Source of the DNA: Geoanaerobacter sp964528055
GTDB lineage: Bacteria > Desulfobacterota > Desulfuromonadia > Geobacterales > DSM-12255
Assembly (NCBI GenBank): GCA_964528055.1
Contig: CAZGQM010000003.1
Span: 248,001 to 312,000, forward strand
Length of the DNA: 64,000 nucleotides
Reading direction: 5' to 3'
Shown: positions 8,359-15,162 of the stretch, one piece after another
How the letters are laid out: every line of letters starts with the position of its first letter
Position numbering within the stretch: position 1 is the first letter of the stretch
Program-made: the position numbers and the translations under genes
The notes under the pieces: generated by a model
Seen by the model: only the letters and a program-made list of their open reading frames with translations
Told to the model about the DNA's origin: nothing
Databases searched by the model: none

Positions 8359-8889
8359 ATGACGTTAGCACTACTTGTTTTGATCAGCATAATGTGGATA
8401 CCTGTCGGCATGTTTTTCCTGGGATACGGAGAAGCTAAATCAACCGGCTTTGTCAGCGCAGTTGTAGGAATACTTGTTGTTATAGGTGCGACTCTTCAGG
8501 CAGCAGTCTTTACCGACCCTTTCACCGCCGGGCTTCTGTTCGTGTTTGGTGTCCTTTATCTTCAAACCGGCCATGCCCTTTTGACGGGCGTGGAAGATCT
8601 TCGCACCGTCGGCAACGGCGCTTTTCTTGTTGGCATCGTCTGCGCGATTTATGCGTTTTTCTTTGCAACAGGTGGTGGCCTGAAGCCGGATGGTAAGACA
8701 ATCATCGGCGTTGCACCCTATCTTGCTTTCATGAACCTTACGTTTGTCGTTATCTGCTTTACCGTAACCGGCGTGACATACGGCAAGATCAGCGGCAAGG
8801 TTGCGGCAGTGATGTTCATCGTCCTGACCTTCACCTGCCTTCTTACTCCGGCGTTTTCTCTTATGGGATATGGAAAACTGCCGTTTTAG
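8359..8889 (+). CDS. AmiS/UreI-family-like membrane channel
   Basis: A 176-residue very hydrophobic protein with about six membrane helices, the size and layout of the AmiS/UreI family of urea and short-amide channels. The helix starting FVFGVLYLQTGHALLTG followed by a polar VEDLRTVGNGAF turn resembles the family pattern, but I cannot confirm channel residues. AAGGAG precedes the ATG. It lies in the sigma-54 operon after porin and DUF4242. No amidase or urease gene is in view, so transport of a small uncharged solute is inferred only. Other six-helix families remain possible. Confidence 0.6.
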   Translation: MTLALLVLISIMWIPVGMFFLGYGEAKSTGFVSAVVGILVVIGATLQAAVFTDPFTAGLLFVFGVLYLQTGHALLTGVEDLRTVGNGAFLVGIVCAIYAFFFATGGGLKPDGKTIIGVAPYLAFMNLTFVVICFTVTGVTYGKISGKVAAVMFIVLTFTCLLTPAFSLMGYGKLPF

Positions 8890-8934
8890 AAATTGTAGTC
8901 ACATCAATTTCACAATATTCATCGGAGGTAAGCT

Positions 8935-9216
8935 ATGATAAAATATGCAACTATGATACTCGTGGCATTGACACTGGCAGCAACGGTTCCAGCTTTTGCA
9001 GAGCAGACCAATCAGGAGAAGGTCATCTGCCAGCTGGCTTCCAAGAATTGCCTGGGTCAAGCAGACGTTATTCAGCAACGGATGAAAAAGATGAATGCAG
9101 ACATACAAAAAGGGACCAAGAGCTATCCTCCTGAAGAGCTTAAAAAGCTTGAGCAGAAACTGCAAGAGGCGCGGGACCTACTCGATAAACTTGAAGGGAA
9201 AAAGCCAGGTAAGTAA
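8935..9216 (+). CDS. Small secreted helical protein
   Basis: A 93-residue protein with a signal peptide (1-22, ending VPAFA). The mature part has a Cys pair in CQLASKNC and a long charged helix with heptad-like spacing (EELKKLEQKLQEARDLLDKL), so a short coiled coil and one disulfide are expected in the periplasm. ATCGGAGG precedes the ATG. It is the last gene of the porin series before the palindromic repeat at 9257. The family is unknown to me. Confidence 0.75.
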   Translation: MIKYATMILVALTLAATVPAFAEQTNQEKVICQLASKNCLGQADVIQQRMKKMNADIQKGTKSYPPEELKKLEQKLQEARDLLDKLEGKKPGK

Positions 9217-9256
9217 GCATTCTGATTGGTTAGCATTACCTTGGCGATTGACTAAA

Positions 9257-9312
9257 TTGGGGTCAGGTCTCAGCAGTTGACAGAAGTCATGAAGTTGAGT
9301 CTGACCCCTTTT
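9257..9312. repeat. REP-like inverted repeat (GGGGTCAG type)
   Basis: Arms GGGGTCAG (9259-9266) and CTGACCCC (9301-9308) enclose a 34-base centre; the right arm is followed by TTTT. Motifs with GGGGTCAGGTCT are common extragenic palindromes tied to REP-associated tyrosine transposases in proteobacteria. No transposase is nearby. As RNA the hairpin plus TTTT could also end transcription of the porin operon. Confidence 0.6.
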
Positions 9313-9331
9313 AACACGACGGAGGAGTGCC

Positions 9332-10141
9332 ATGAAGAACGCTAAAGGCTGCTGCATCACTACATTCATCAGATCCATGTTGCTCTTGCCTGTTGCCATT
9401 CTGGCGATTAGTGGCTGTGCCCATCAATCACACTCCTTCAAAAAACCACAGCAATCCATCTGGCAGCATCGTGATCAATTCGTAGCTGTAGTAGAAAAGG
9501 ATGGGCCGCCGAGTACCCCCCCCAACAATCATCCAGCAGAACTCAGCACTGATCAGATCCAGGGAGCACTCGGCACTTTGACCCTTAACGATAAAGGTGC
9601 AGAGAATTCTATCCCCCTTTTTTCAAATGACGAACTGAAGGTCCTTGGTGAACAGATTCGAACCGGACTCGCACAAGCATCTCCAGAAGAAGATATAACC
9701 TTTGCCATTATCGGTAATCATCTATCGTTCTATGGTCTTGCAAAGAGACGAATGGTTACGACTGGACGGGTATTCTATTACAATAGGAAATTGAACCTCA
9801 TACTCGGCATGATTCACGAAGATGTTAGTGATTACGATGACCGCCGTTTGAAACCATTCTATCCAGGTTCGCGCACAGTAAGTACAAAACCGGTGCTGAA
9901 GGTCACTGCTTCGACCGGCGAGAATATCCTCTTCGCCTCAGATCGTCCAGACTGGCTGATACTGTCCCCGAACAGTGCCACTCCCCCAGTAACTCAGACT
10001 CCCGTTCCTGAAAAAGTATCTTCTCCCGCATCGCGCTCCATTGAGGAACGCCTGCTGTTGCTTGATGAGTTAAAACGGAAGAACCTTATCTCCGAAGACG
10101 AATATCAAACCAAGCGTCGGAAGATTCTCGACCTCCTCTAA
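9332..10141 (+). CDS. Lipoprotein with C-terminal SHOCT domain
   Basis: A 269-residue protein with a lipoprotein signal (lipobox LAISGC, Cys29), so it should be lipid-anchored in the envelope. The middle part (about 95-210) is of unknown fold. The last 35 residues match a SHOCT domain, a short helical pair around ERLLLLDELKRKNLI followed by SEDEYQTKRRKILD, found at the ends of many otherwise unrelated proteins and thought to aid oligomerisation. GGAGGAG precedes the ATG. It follows the GGGGTCAG repeat and may be transcribed separately from the porin operon. Confidence 0.8.
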   Translation: MKNAKGCCITTFIRSMLLLPVAILAISGCAHQSHSFKKPQQSIWQHRDQFVAVVEKDGPPSTPPNNHPAELSTDQIQGALGTLTLNDKGAENSIPLFSNDELKVLGEQIRTGLAQASPEEDITFAIIGNHLSFYGLAKRRMVTTGRVFYYNRKLNLILGMIHEDVSDYDDRRLKPFYPGSRTVSTKPVLKVTASTGENILFASDRPDWLILSPNSATPPVTQTPVPEKVSSPASRSIEERLLLLDELKRKNLISEDEYQTKRRKILDLL

Positions 10142-10171
10142 CCTTATCTCTGAATAGGAAAGGAATTTCAT

Positions 10172-10468
10172 ATGACAACTCCACTGACCGTGATTGCCCG
10201 AATAAAGGCTAAACCAGGACTGGAAGAAACCGTACATGCCGAAATACATGCCCTTATCAAGCCAACGCGTAGTGAGGATGGATGCATCAACTATGATCTG
10301 CACATCTCAAAAGACGACTCCTCTCTCTTTCTCTTGCATGAGAACTGGCGCAGCCGCCAGGATCTCGATGACCATCTCGCAATGCCCTACCTACAAGCAT
10401 TTCTCGGAAAAGCTCCCGACTTACTAGCTGAACCGGTGGAAATTACTTTCTGGGAGCGACTTGTTTAA
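10172..10468 (+). CDS. ABM-fold quinol monooxygenase-like protein
   Basis: A 98-residue single-domain protein of the antibiotic biosynthesis monooxygenase (ABM/YgiN) family. The opening TVIARIKAKPGLEETV, the central DEDGC-like SEDGCINYDLH segment, and the ENWRSRQDLDDHLAMPYLQAF stretch are typical. Members form dimers of ferredoxin-like folds and oxidise quinols or aromatic rings without cofactors, though many have no known substrate. It lies 30 bp after the SHOCT lipoprotein gene and likely shares its message. Confidence 0.88.
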   Translation: MTTPLTVIARIKAKPGLEETVHAEIHALIKPTRSEDGCINYDLHISKDDSSLFLLHENWRSRQDLDDHLAMPYLQAFLGKAPDLLAEPVEITFWERLV

Positions 10469-10578
10469 TGACACTCTCACTATTTTGGGTTTGATGCGAC
10501 AACACTATCAACGCTTCTGACGTCCCATAAAAAATCAGCTTGCATTTCGAGAGGGAAAAGATTAAATTAAATTTATAC

Positions 10579-10593
10579 TAAACAAACGTTTGA
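10579..10593. promoter_or_regulatory. Candidate TetR operator 1
   Basis: TAAACAAACGTTTGA contains the perfect palindrome CAAACGTTTG (10583-10592). Nearly the same sequence occurs at 11672-11686. Both flank the TetR pair, so they are likely operators for the intact TetR protein. This copy overlaps the only possible (TTG) start of the damaged TetR gene. Confidence 0.55.
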
Positions 10594-11009
10594 ACGATAC
10601 AGCTTCCATAAAGACCAATGATTCACATACAGAGTTTTTTGCCGCAGCCACCCCGCTTTTTACGCAACAAGCTCTGAATGGAGTGAGTGTGCGACAACTT
10701 GCCAAAGCAGCAGGCGTCAACATTTCATATATTTCCTATTACGTTAACGGCAAAGAAGGTCTTTACTCGGCAGTCCGCGAAGAACAGTTCAGCAATCTAA
10801 AGAGGATGGCTGATCTGGAGATGTTGGAGATACCTCCTTCAGAGAACTCTAAATCCTACTTTTGCTATGCGGAATATAACTCTCATGAGGGAAGTTCCGA
10901 GGAAATTACAGCGAGCGCTTTTGTCCGACTCCATGGAAGCCCACGCTTTCTGAAAAAGGACTGCAACTCGTTTCCAGAGCATACTGCTCTGGAGAAAAAG
11001 GCGGCATAA
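10590..11009 (+). pseudogene. Truncated TetR-family regulator, probable pseudogene
   Basis: Residues about 18-75 are a clear TetR DNA-binding domain (AATPLF, NGVSVRQLAKAAGVN, ISYYVNGKEGLYSAV) and are closely similar to the intact TetR gene that follows. After about residue 80 the similarity stops: the tail is short, polar and unlike a TetR ligand domain, and the frame ends at 139 residues. A second frame around 10848-10950 gives another short piece that might be a remnant, suggesting deletion and frameshift. The only start is a TTG with no ribosome site, lying inside a palindromic operator. It looks like a decayed duplicate, though a short DNA-binding decoy is possible. Confidence 0.55.
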
Positions 11010-11052
11010 CTTGTCAAGGTTGCCTAGATCACCACTAAACCGAGGGGAGCAG

Positions 11053-11643
11053 ATGGCTGAAATCGACTGCAGGACAAACCTGATTGTATCAGCTACCCCG
11101 CTGTTTGCAGGAAAAGGGTTTAACGGTGTAAGCGTAAGGGAACTTGCAAGCGCTGCCGGGGTAAACCTCTCCATGATTTCGTACTATTTCGGCAGCAAAG
11201 AGGGACTATACGCAGCAGTACTAAACGACCAGTTCACAGCCCTTAAGCGGGTTTCTGAGATAAAATCCATGGATGCCGATCCACTGAAGAAATTTGAGCT
11301 GTATGTCCGAGCTACAGTGGCACGGTACCGTAAGAACCCCTACCTGCTCAAATTCTACACCAGTGAGCTCACAAACCCTACCCCCTGCTTCGAGACTATT
11401 GTGAAACCTGCGATCAAGGGGGTTATCATGATACTACAGGAGACAATAGCAGAAGGACTCAGCCATGATCAGTTCCGTGTAGGACTTGACCCTACCGATA
11501 CAGTCCTGGCGCTGGCAGGCATGATCAACTTCTATTTCCTTCTGGAACCTGCCACCTCAGAGCTTGTCGATCACTCACCCAAACGGGATGAACTCTTGAT
11601 ACAAAATATTATGGACATCTTCACGAAGGGGGTTCTGAAATAA
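11053..11643 (+). CDS. TetR-family transcriptional regulator
   Basis: A 196-residue regulator with the N-terminal TetR helix-turn-helix (about 10-55; VSVRELASAAGVN then SMISYYFGSKEGLY) and a helical ligand-binding C-terminus of normal length. The ATG at 11053 follows GAGGGG with good spacing; an upstream TTG at 11011 is less likely. The ligand is unknown. TAAACRAACGTTTGA palindromes at 10579 and 11672 bracket the locus and fit autoregulation and control of the next small gene. It is the intact copy of a tandem pair with the damaged gene just upstream. Confidence 0.88.
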   Translation: MAEIDCRTNLIVSATPLFAGKGFNGVSVRELASAAGVNLSMISYYFGSKEGLYAAVLNDQFTALKRVSEIKSMDADPLKKFELYVRATVARYRKNPYLLKFYTSELTNPTPCFETIVKPAIKGVIMILQETIAEGLSHDQFRVGLDPTDTVLALAGMINFYFLLEPATSELVDHSPKRDELLIQNIMDIFTKGVLK

Positions 11644-11671
11644 TTACCACAGGTTTTCTTGCGGAATGCAT

Positions 11672-11686
11672 TAAACGAACGTTTGA
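11672..11686. promoter_or_regulatory. Candidate TetR operator 2
   Basis: TAAACGAACGTTTGA matches the sequence at 10579-10593 at 14 of 15 positions and carries AAACG-AA-CGTTT arms. It lies 29 bp after the TetR stop and about 100 bp before the small zinc-ribbon gene, so it may control that gene. Confidence 0.5.
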
Positions 11687-11789
11687 CCAATACACCAGCC
11701 AGATACCTTGGTTTAGTTACAAATGCTGATATTTCGCGGGCGATGAAAAAGGGCAACCAATTCCAACAAGGTATGTAAAGGAGAGATTT

Positions 11790-11963
11790 ATGGAAAACAT
11801 CAAAGTTTACGAATGCGGGATCTGCTTTTATCAGTGTAAAGCGAGAGATTTTACTCCGATTACCGTCAGCGCTAATTTTGCCGCGCTGGAATGCCCAAAA
11901 TGCTTGAATAATGACAAGGATACCTTTTCAGAAATTAAGGTCGCCGTCGAAAAAGCCGCATAA
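11790..11963 (+). CDS. Small zinc-ribbon-like protein, 57 residues
   Basis: ATG at 11790 follows AAAGGAGAG and opens a 57-residue frame. It has two Cys pairs, ECGIC near residue 9 and ECPKC near residue 36, spaced like a zinc ribbon or rubredoxin-type knuckle, plus an extra Cys at about 16. The rest is charged and soluble. It lies downstream of the TetR gene and a matching operator, and is followed by a strong terminator hairpin, so it looks like a real, separately transcribed gene. Function unknown. Confidence 0.7.
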   Translation: MENIKVYECGICFYQCKARDFTPITVSANFAALECPKCLNNDKDTFSEIKVAVEKAA

Positions 11964-12004
11964 ATTAGCCAAAAACTTCGTCCGTTCTGTCGTGCTTAAC
12001 TATC

Positions 12005-12033
12005 AAAGCCGCCCCCAATAAAGGTGCGGCTTT
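12005..12033 (+). terminator. Rho-independent terminator
   Basis: Arms AAAGCCGC (12005-12012) and GCGGCTTT (12026-12033) form an 8-bp stem with a 13-base loop, starting 41 bp after the small zinc-ribbon gene. Confidence 0.75.
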
Positions 12034-12466
12034 ATATTTCGAAATCCCTCAAAACTTTCCCGGCGTGGCACTGCTAATAATCTTCTTGTGCACCTCTCTC
12101 CACTAACAAACAGAACAATGCACTTCCACTGAGGAGTTTATCCCCAGAGAGTATTATTGCCACACAGTAGTATTTTGTACATTGCCAATTACATAAACTT
12201 TACGAGACAGGCCACCGGCCTCAATCGTAGCCTTCATCAAATCTGTGTAATATTACAGCCAGTTACCTAATAAATTAAGTTCACATTTAAATGTTTACAC
12301 ATTTCAATCTGGTGAGTTTATTGGCCTGGCAATTGCTGTAATATTATGAATAACGTGTCAGAGTCGCGACAGAAAAGCATCCAGCAGATGAGTAGGTGTG
12401 TTCCAGAATGTGGACTACTCTATGGTGCTTAATCTAAGTTTAATCGCAAATATGGAGGGTTGAAAT
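12034..12466. other. AT-rich intergenic region upstream of RHH/radical SAM genes
   Basis: This 433-bp region is distinctly AT-rich and holds no supported gene. Its only notable element is a candidate sigma-54 promoter at 12322-12337. A 28-codon frame from 12346 lacks a ribosome site and was not accepted. Confidence 0.4.
12322..12337 (+). promoter_or_regulatory. Candidate sigma-54 promoter
   Basis: TGGCCTGGCAATTGCT keeps the invariant GG and GC at -24/-12 spacing and the TTGCT end; two bases of the first block differ from TGGCAC. Transcription would start near 12348, about 120 bases before the ribbon-helix-helix gene. Confidence 0.42.
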
Positions 12467-12691
12467 ATGGGCCGCAAAAAGATGCCAAAAAAGAAAAGCT
12501 ATGTCATTTCCATGCGAATTTCTGACGCAGAGCGTGAAATGCTTGTGGAGGTGATGAAGTATCAGCAAATCGGACGGGTGTCAGACCTGATGCGACAGGC
12601 GATAGAACTGGTCAAGCGCACCCCCTGCTCTGACCTGATTGGAGTAGTTACGCCTCAACAGCTCTCAATGTCGTCCAATCAGTTCGGTTAG
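12467..12691 (+). CDS. Ribbon-helix-helix-type small protein
   Basis: A 74-residue protein with a Lys-rich start followed by SYVISMRISDAEREMLVEVM, the strand-helix pattern of ribbon-helix-helix DNA-binding proteins, then a second helix (GRVSDLMRQAIELV). GGAGGG lies seven bases before the ATG. It ends two bases before the radical SAM gene, so the two are translationally coupled. A regulator of this operon is the simplest guess. Confidence 0.7.
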   Translation: MGRKKMPKKKSYVISMRISDAEREMLVEVMKYQQIGRVSDLMRQAIELVKRTPCSDLIGVVTPQQLSMSSNQFG

Positions 12692-12693
12692 CC

Positions 12694-14010
12694 ATGGATC
12701 GAACCGGGACCGAACATTGTTCATGGCACGATTTTCCGAAAAAGCTCTTCGTTGAGGTTACCACTCGCTGCAATCTCAACTGCCTTATGTGCATGAAGCA
12801 GAACCAGGAGGGATCAATCCGCGACGGAGACCTGTCATCCTCCCTCTTCATGCGTCTGGAGCCACTTTTCCCCACCCTGGAAGCACTCATCCTGAACGGA
12901 ATCGGCGAACCTCTCCTCCACCAGGACCTTGAGGCATTCATCCGCCGGGCAAAGTCGCTGATGCCCCCAAACGGGTGGATCGGCTTTCAGTCCAACGGCC
13001 TGCTCATGAGCAACCAGAGGGCCACCTCACTGATCGAAGCCGGAGTTGACCGGATCTCTCTTTCCATCGATGCTCTGACTCCGGAGAAGTTCCGCCAGTT
13101 GCGGGAGGGGGGTGAAATTGAGGGGGTTGAGCAGGCCATCACCTCCCTCACTGCTGCCAAGAAGCGATATAATCGTCCTGAAGTCCAGATCGGCATCGAA
13201 TATGTCGTCATGAGAGGCAACCTGCACGAACTCCCGGCAACCCTTCGCTGGGCTGCGGGCAACGGGGCAACATTTGCCATTATCACCCATCTTCTCCCCT
13301 ATGATAAACGACATGCCACTGAGGCCTCCTTTGGAAACTGCACGGACAAAGCGCTGGAGCTGTTTCGTGAGTGGAAGGAGAAAGCAGCGCAATCGAGCAT
13401 CGACATCAGCCGCTATTTCGATCTCCGCTGGAAGCGTTACGCGAGATCGCCGGAGGAGCAGACAGTCGTGGATCTGGTCGAGGCAATGAAGGGTGAGGCG
13501 GAGCGGCAGGGGATCTTTCTTGACATGAAGAAACTCCTCCAGTTTGATTTCGATAGAATCGAGGAGACCGCCATTGTTTTCGAAGAGGTAAGGAAGGTAG
13601 CCCGGGAAACCGGCCTTGACGTTAGGCTACCGGGGATCGCCCTGAGCGAGAAGCGTAGATGCAGCTTCGTTGAAGAGGGAAGCGCCTTTGTCTCATGGAA
13701 CGGGGATATCTCTCCCTGCTACTTCCTCTGGCACCGCTACCAGTGCTATGCCAGCGGGTGGCACCAGACGGTTAAGCCGAAGGTGTTCGGCAACCTTACT
13801 GAACAGGGGCCCCTGGAGATCTGGAACAGTCCTGCATTTTGCACCTTCCGTCGCGAGGTGCTGACGTACGACTATCCATCCTGTGCCTGTTGTGGACTTG
13901 CTCCCTGTGATTACGTGCAGGCCGAGGAGTTCGAGCAGGACTGCCATATTGGCAATGTACCGTGCGGAACCTGCCTATGGTGTATGGGCGTATTTGAATG
14001 TCTTCACTGA
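12694..14010 (+). CDS. Radical SAM/SPASM-type maturase
   Basis: A 438-residue radical SAM enzyme. The N-terminal cluster motif CNLNCLMC starts near residue 26, followed by NGIGEP and FQSNG strands. The C-terminal third is rich in cysteines (RRCSFVEEG, DISPCYFLW, CACCGLAPCDY, CHIGNVPCGTCLWC), as in SPASM domains that hold extra 4Fe-4S clusters. A long mid insertion lies at about 210-310. It resembles Geobacter radical SAM/SPASM proteins annotated as putative metalloenzyme maturases; this name is from memory and needs a profile search. Such enzymes modify a protein or peptide target, which is not identified here. The partner RHH gene lies directly upstream and a flavin reductase gene converges from downstream. 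Confidence 0.85.
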   Translation: MDRTGTEHCSWHDFPKKLFVEVTTRCNLNCLMCMKQNQEGSIRDGDLSSSLFMRLEPLFPTLEALILNGIGEPLLHQDLEAFIRRAKSLMPPNGWIGFQSNGLLMSNQRATSLIEAGVDRISLSIDALTPEKFRQLREGGEIEGVEQAITSLTAAKKRYNRPEVQIGIEYVVMRGNLHELPATLRWAAGNGATFAIITHLLPYDKRHATEASFGNCTDKALELFREWKEKAAQSSIDISRYFDLRWKRYARSPEEQTVVDLVEAMKGEAERQGIFLDMKKLLQFDFDRIEETAIVFEEVRKVARETGLDVRLPGIALSEKRRCSFVEEGSAFVSWNGDISPCYFLWHRYQCYASGWHQTVKPKVFGNLTEQGPLEIWNSPAFCTFRREVLTYDYPSCACCGLAPCDYVQAEEFEQDCHIGNVPCGTCLWCMGVFECLH

Positions 14011-14046
14011 AGCAGGCTCGTTCAACGAAAGTGACTTCTCACCTGC

Positions 14047-14619
14047 TCACGAGTGCAGTTTTTTCCCAACGGAAAATGCCTGACCAAGAAGCGGTCCGAC
14101 ACTGTGGTACCCCTTGTGCGAGGTGTCATAGATGAGCGGTTTGATTTTCATGATGTCGAGCAGGCCATCGTCACCGAACAGGTCGGTATCAGCCTTCACA
14201 TCGACAATCTCACCGATAAACTGCGTATGCAGGCCTATCTCGACAATATGCAGCAGTCGACACTCAAGGATTACCGGAAACTCCGCAGCATAGGGGGCAT
14301 CAACCAGTTCGCTCCTCACGGCGGTCAAACCGGTAATGGTAAACTTGTCGACATCCCGTCCAGAGGCAATACCAACGTAATCGGCCTCCACCATTCTGGA
14401 TTCGCACGCTATTCCTACAGTAAAAGCCTTTCGTTCGACAATGGCAGCATGAGAATAGGTCGCCTTGCGCAGTGACACTGAAACACACGGCGGCTGGGAA
14501 CAGCAGATACCCCCCCAGGCAGCGTTCATCAGGTTAGGTCTGCCGTCCGGGTCGTAGCTCCCTACCATCAAGACAGGTGTAGGGAAAAGCAGCGTCTTTG
14601 CGCCGAGCGATTTTTTCAT
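14047..14619 (-). CDS. Flavin reductase-like (flavoredoxin) protein
   Basis: A 190-residue FMN-binding split-barrel protein: KTLLFPTPVLMVGSYD, GRPNLMNAAWGGICC, and SLRKATYSH segments match flavin reductase/flavoredoxin proteins that bind FMN and move electrons. GGAG lies five bases before the ATG at 14619, which fits the family length. An upstream ATG at 14724 has a poorer site and would add a 35-residue charged helical extension. It converges on the radical SAM gene, leaving only 36 bp between the stops. Confidence 0.85.
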   Translation of the reverse strand: MKKSLGAKTLLFPTPVLMVGSYDPDGRPNLMNAAWGGICCSQPPCVSVSLRKATYSHAAIVERKAFTVGIACESRMVEADYVGIASGRDVDKFTITGLTAVRSELVDAPYAAEFPVILECRLLHIVEIGLHTQFIGEIVDVKADTDLFGDDGLLDIMKIKPLIYDTSHKGYHSVGPLLGQAFSVGKKLHS

Positions 14620-15162
14620 GGCATCTCCTGTTGCTTCGGGTTGTTCGGCGGCAAGTGCCCGGTTCTTTGCCTCAAGTCGCTTAATTTCCGCTTCCATCTG
14701 ATCGTTGTACTGTACCTCGAACATCGCTCTTTACCTCACCATTTCCCATTGATATCAGAAAATCCGAATGAACATGTTCCGCAGCGGTTCTGGGTTGGAC
14801 CTCAGTCCCGTCTTTGTAGTGGTCAGCTTGAATTCCTCGGCTTCTACCACCGGCATTCTCCACATATGGCTCCAGGAGTCAATAAGAGAATGGATTACCT
14901 TGCAGTCGTTTGCCGGTTTCCTCGGTATCTACTTCTGAGCAGGTTGACTCCACTTAAACGCTTTGATCGTGTGGAAATGATTCCTTTCAGAGAGGTTCAA
15001 ATGGTGCAGTCAACGACGACATGTGATATACAATTTCGCTTGAGGTGAATGGACAGTATTCCCGACTTGCTCCACCACCGGCAGAGCCGCGATTCTAAAC
15101 GTTCTGAGTTGACGGGCCTCCTCGTATGCCCCCCTGTCATGACGAAGAAAGAGGTTGTAGTC
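14620..15162. other. Divergent intergenic region, nothing clear
   Basis: This region separates the minus-strand flavin reductase from the plus-strand kinase. It must hold both promoters, but no site was convincing: a TATACA near 15027 lacks a good -35. Possible N-terminal extensions of both neighbours (to 14724 and 15049) run into it. No RNA gene was seen. Confidence 0.35.

Noticed and set aside
8359..8889. Urease/amidase system around the channel gene
   Set aside because: No urease, amidase or nickel chaperone gene is in the window; only the channel-like gene is present.
12346..12432. 28-codon frame right after the candidate sigma-54 start
   Set aside because: No ribosome site, odd composition, and nothing to support translation.
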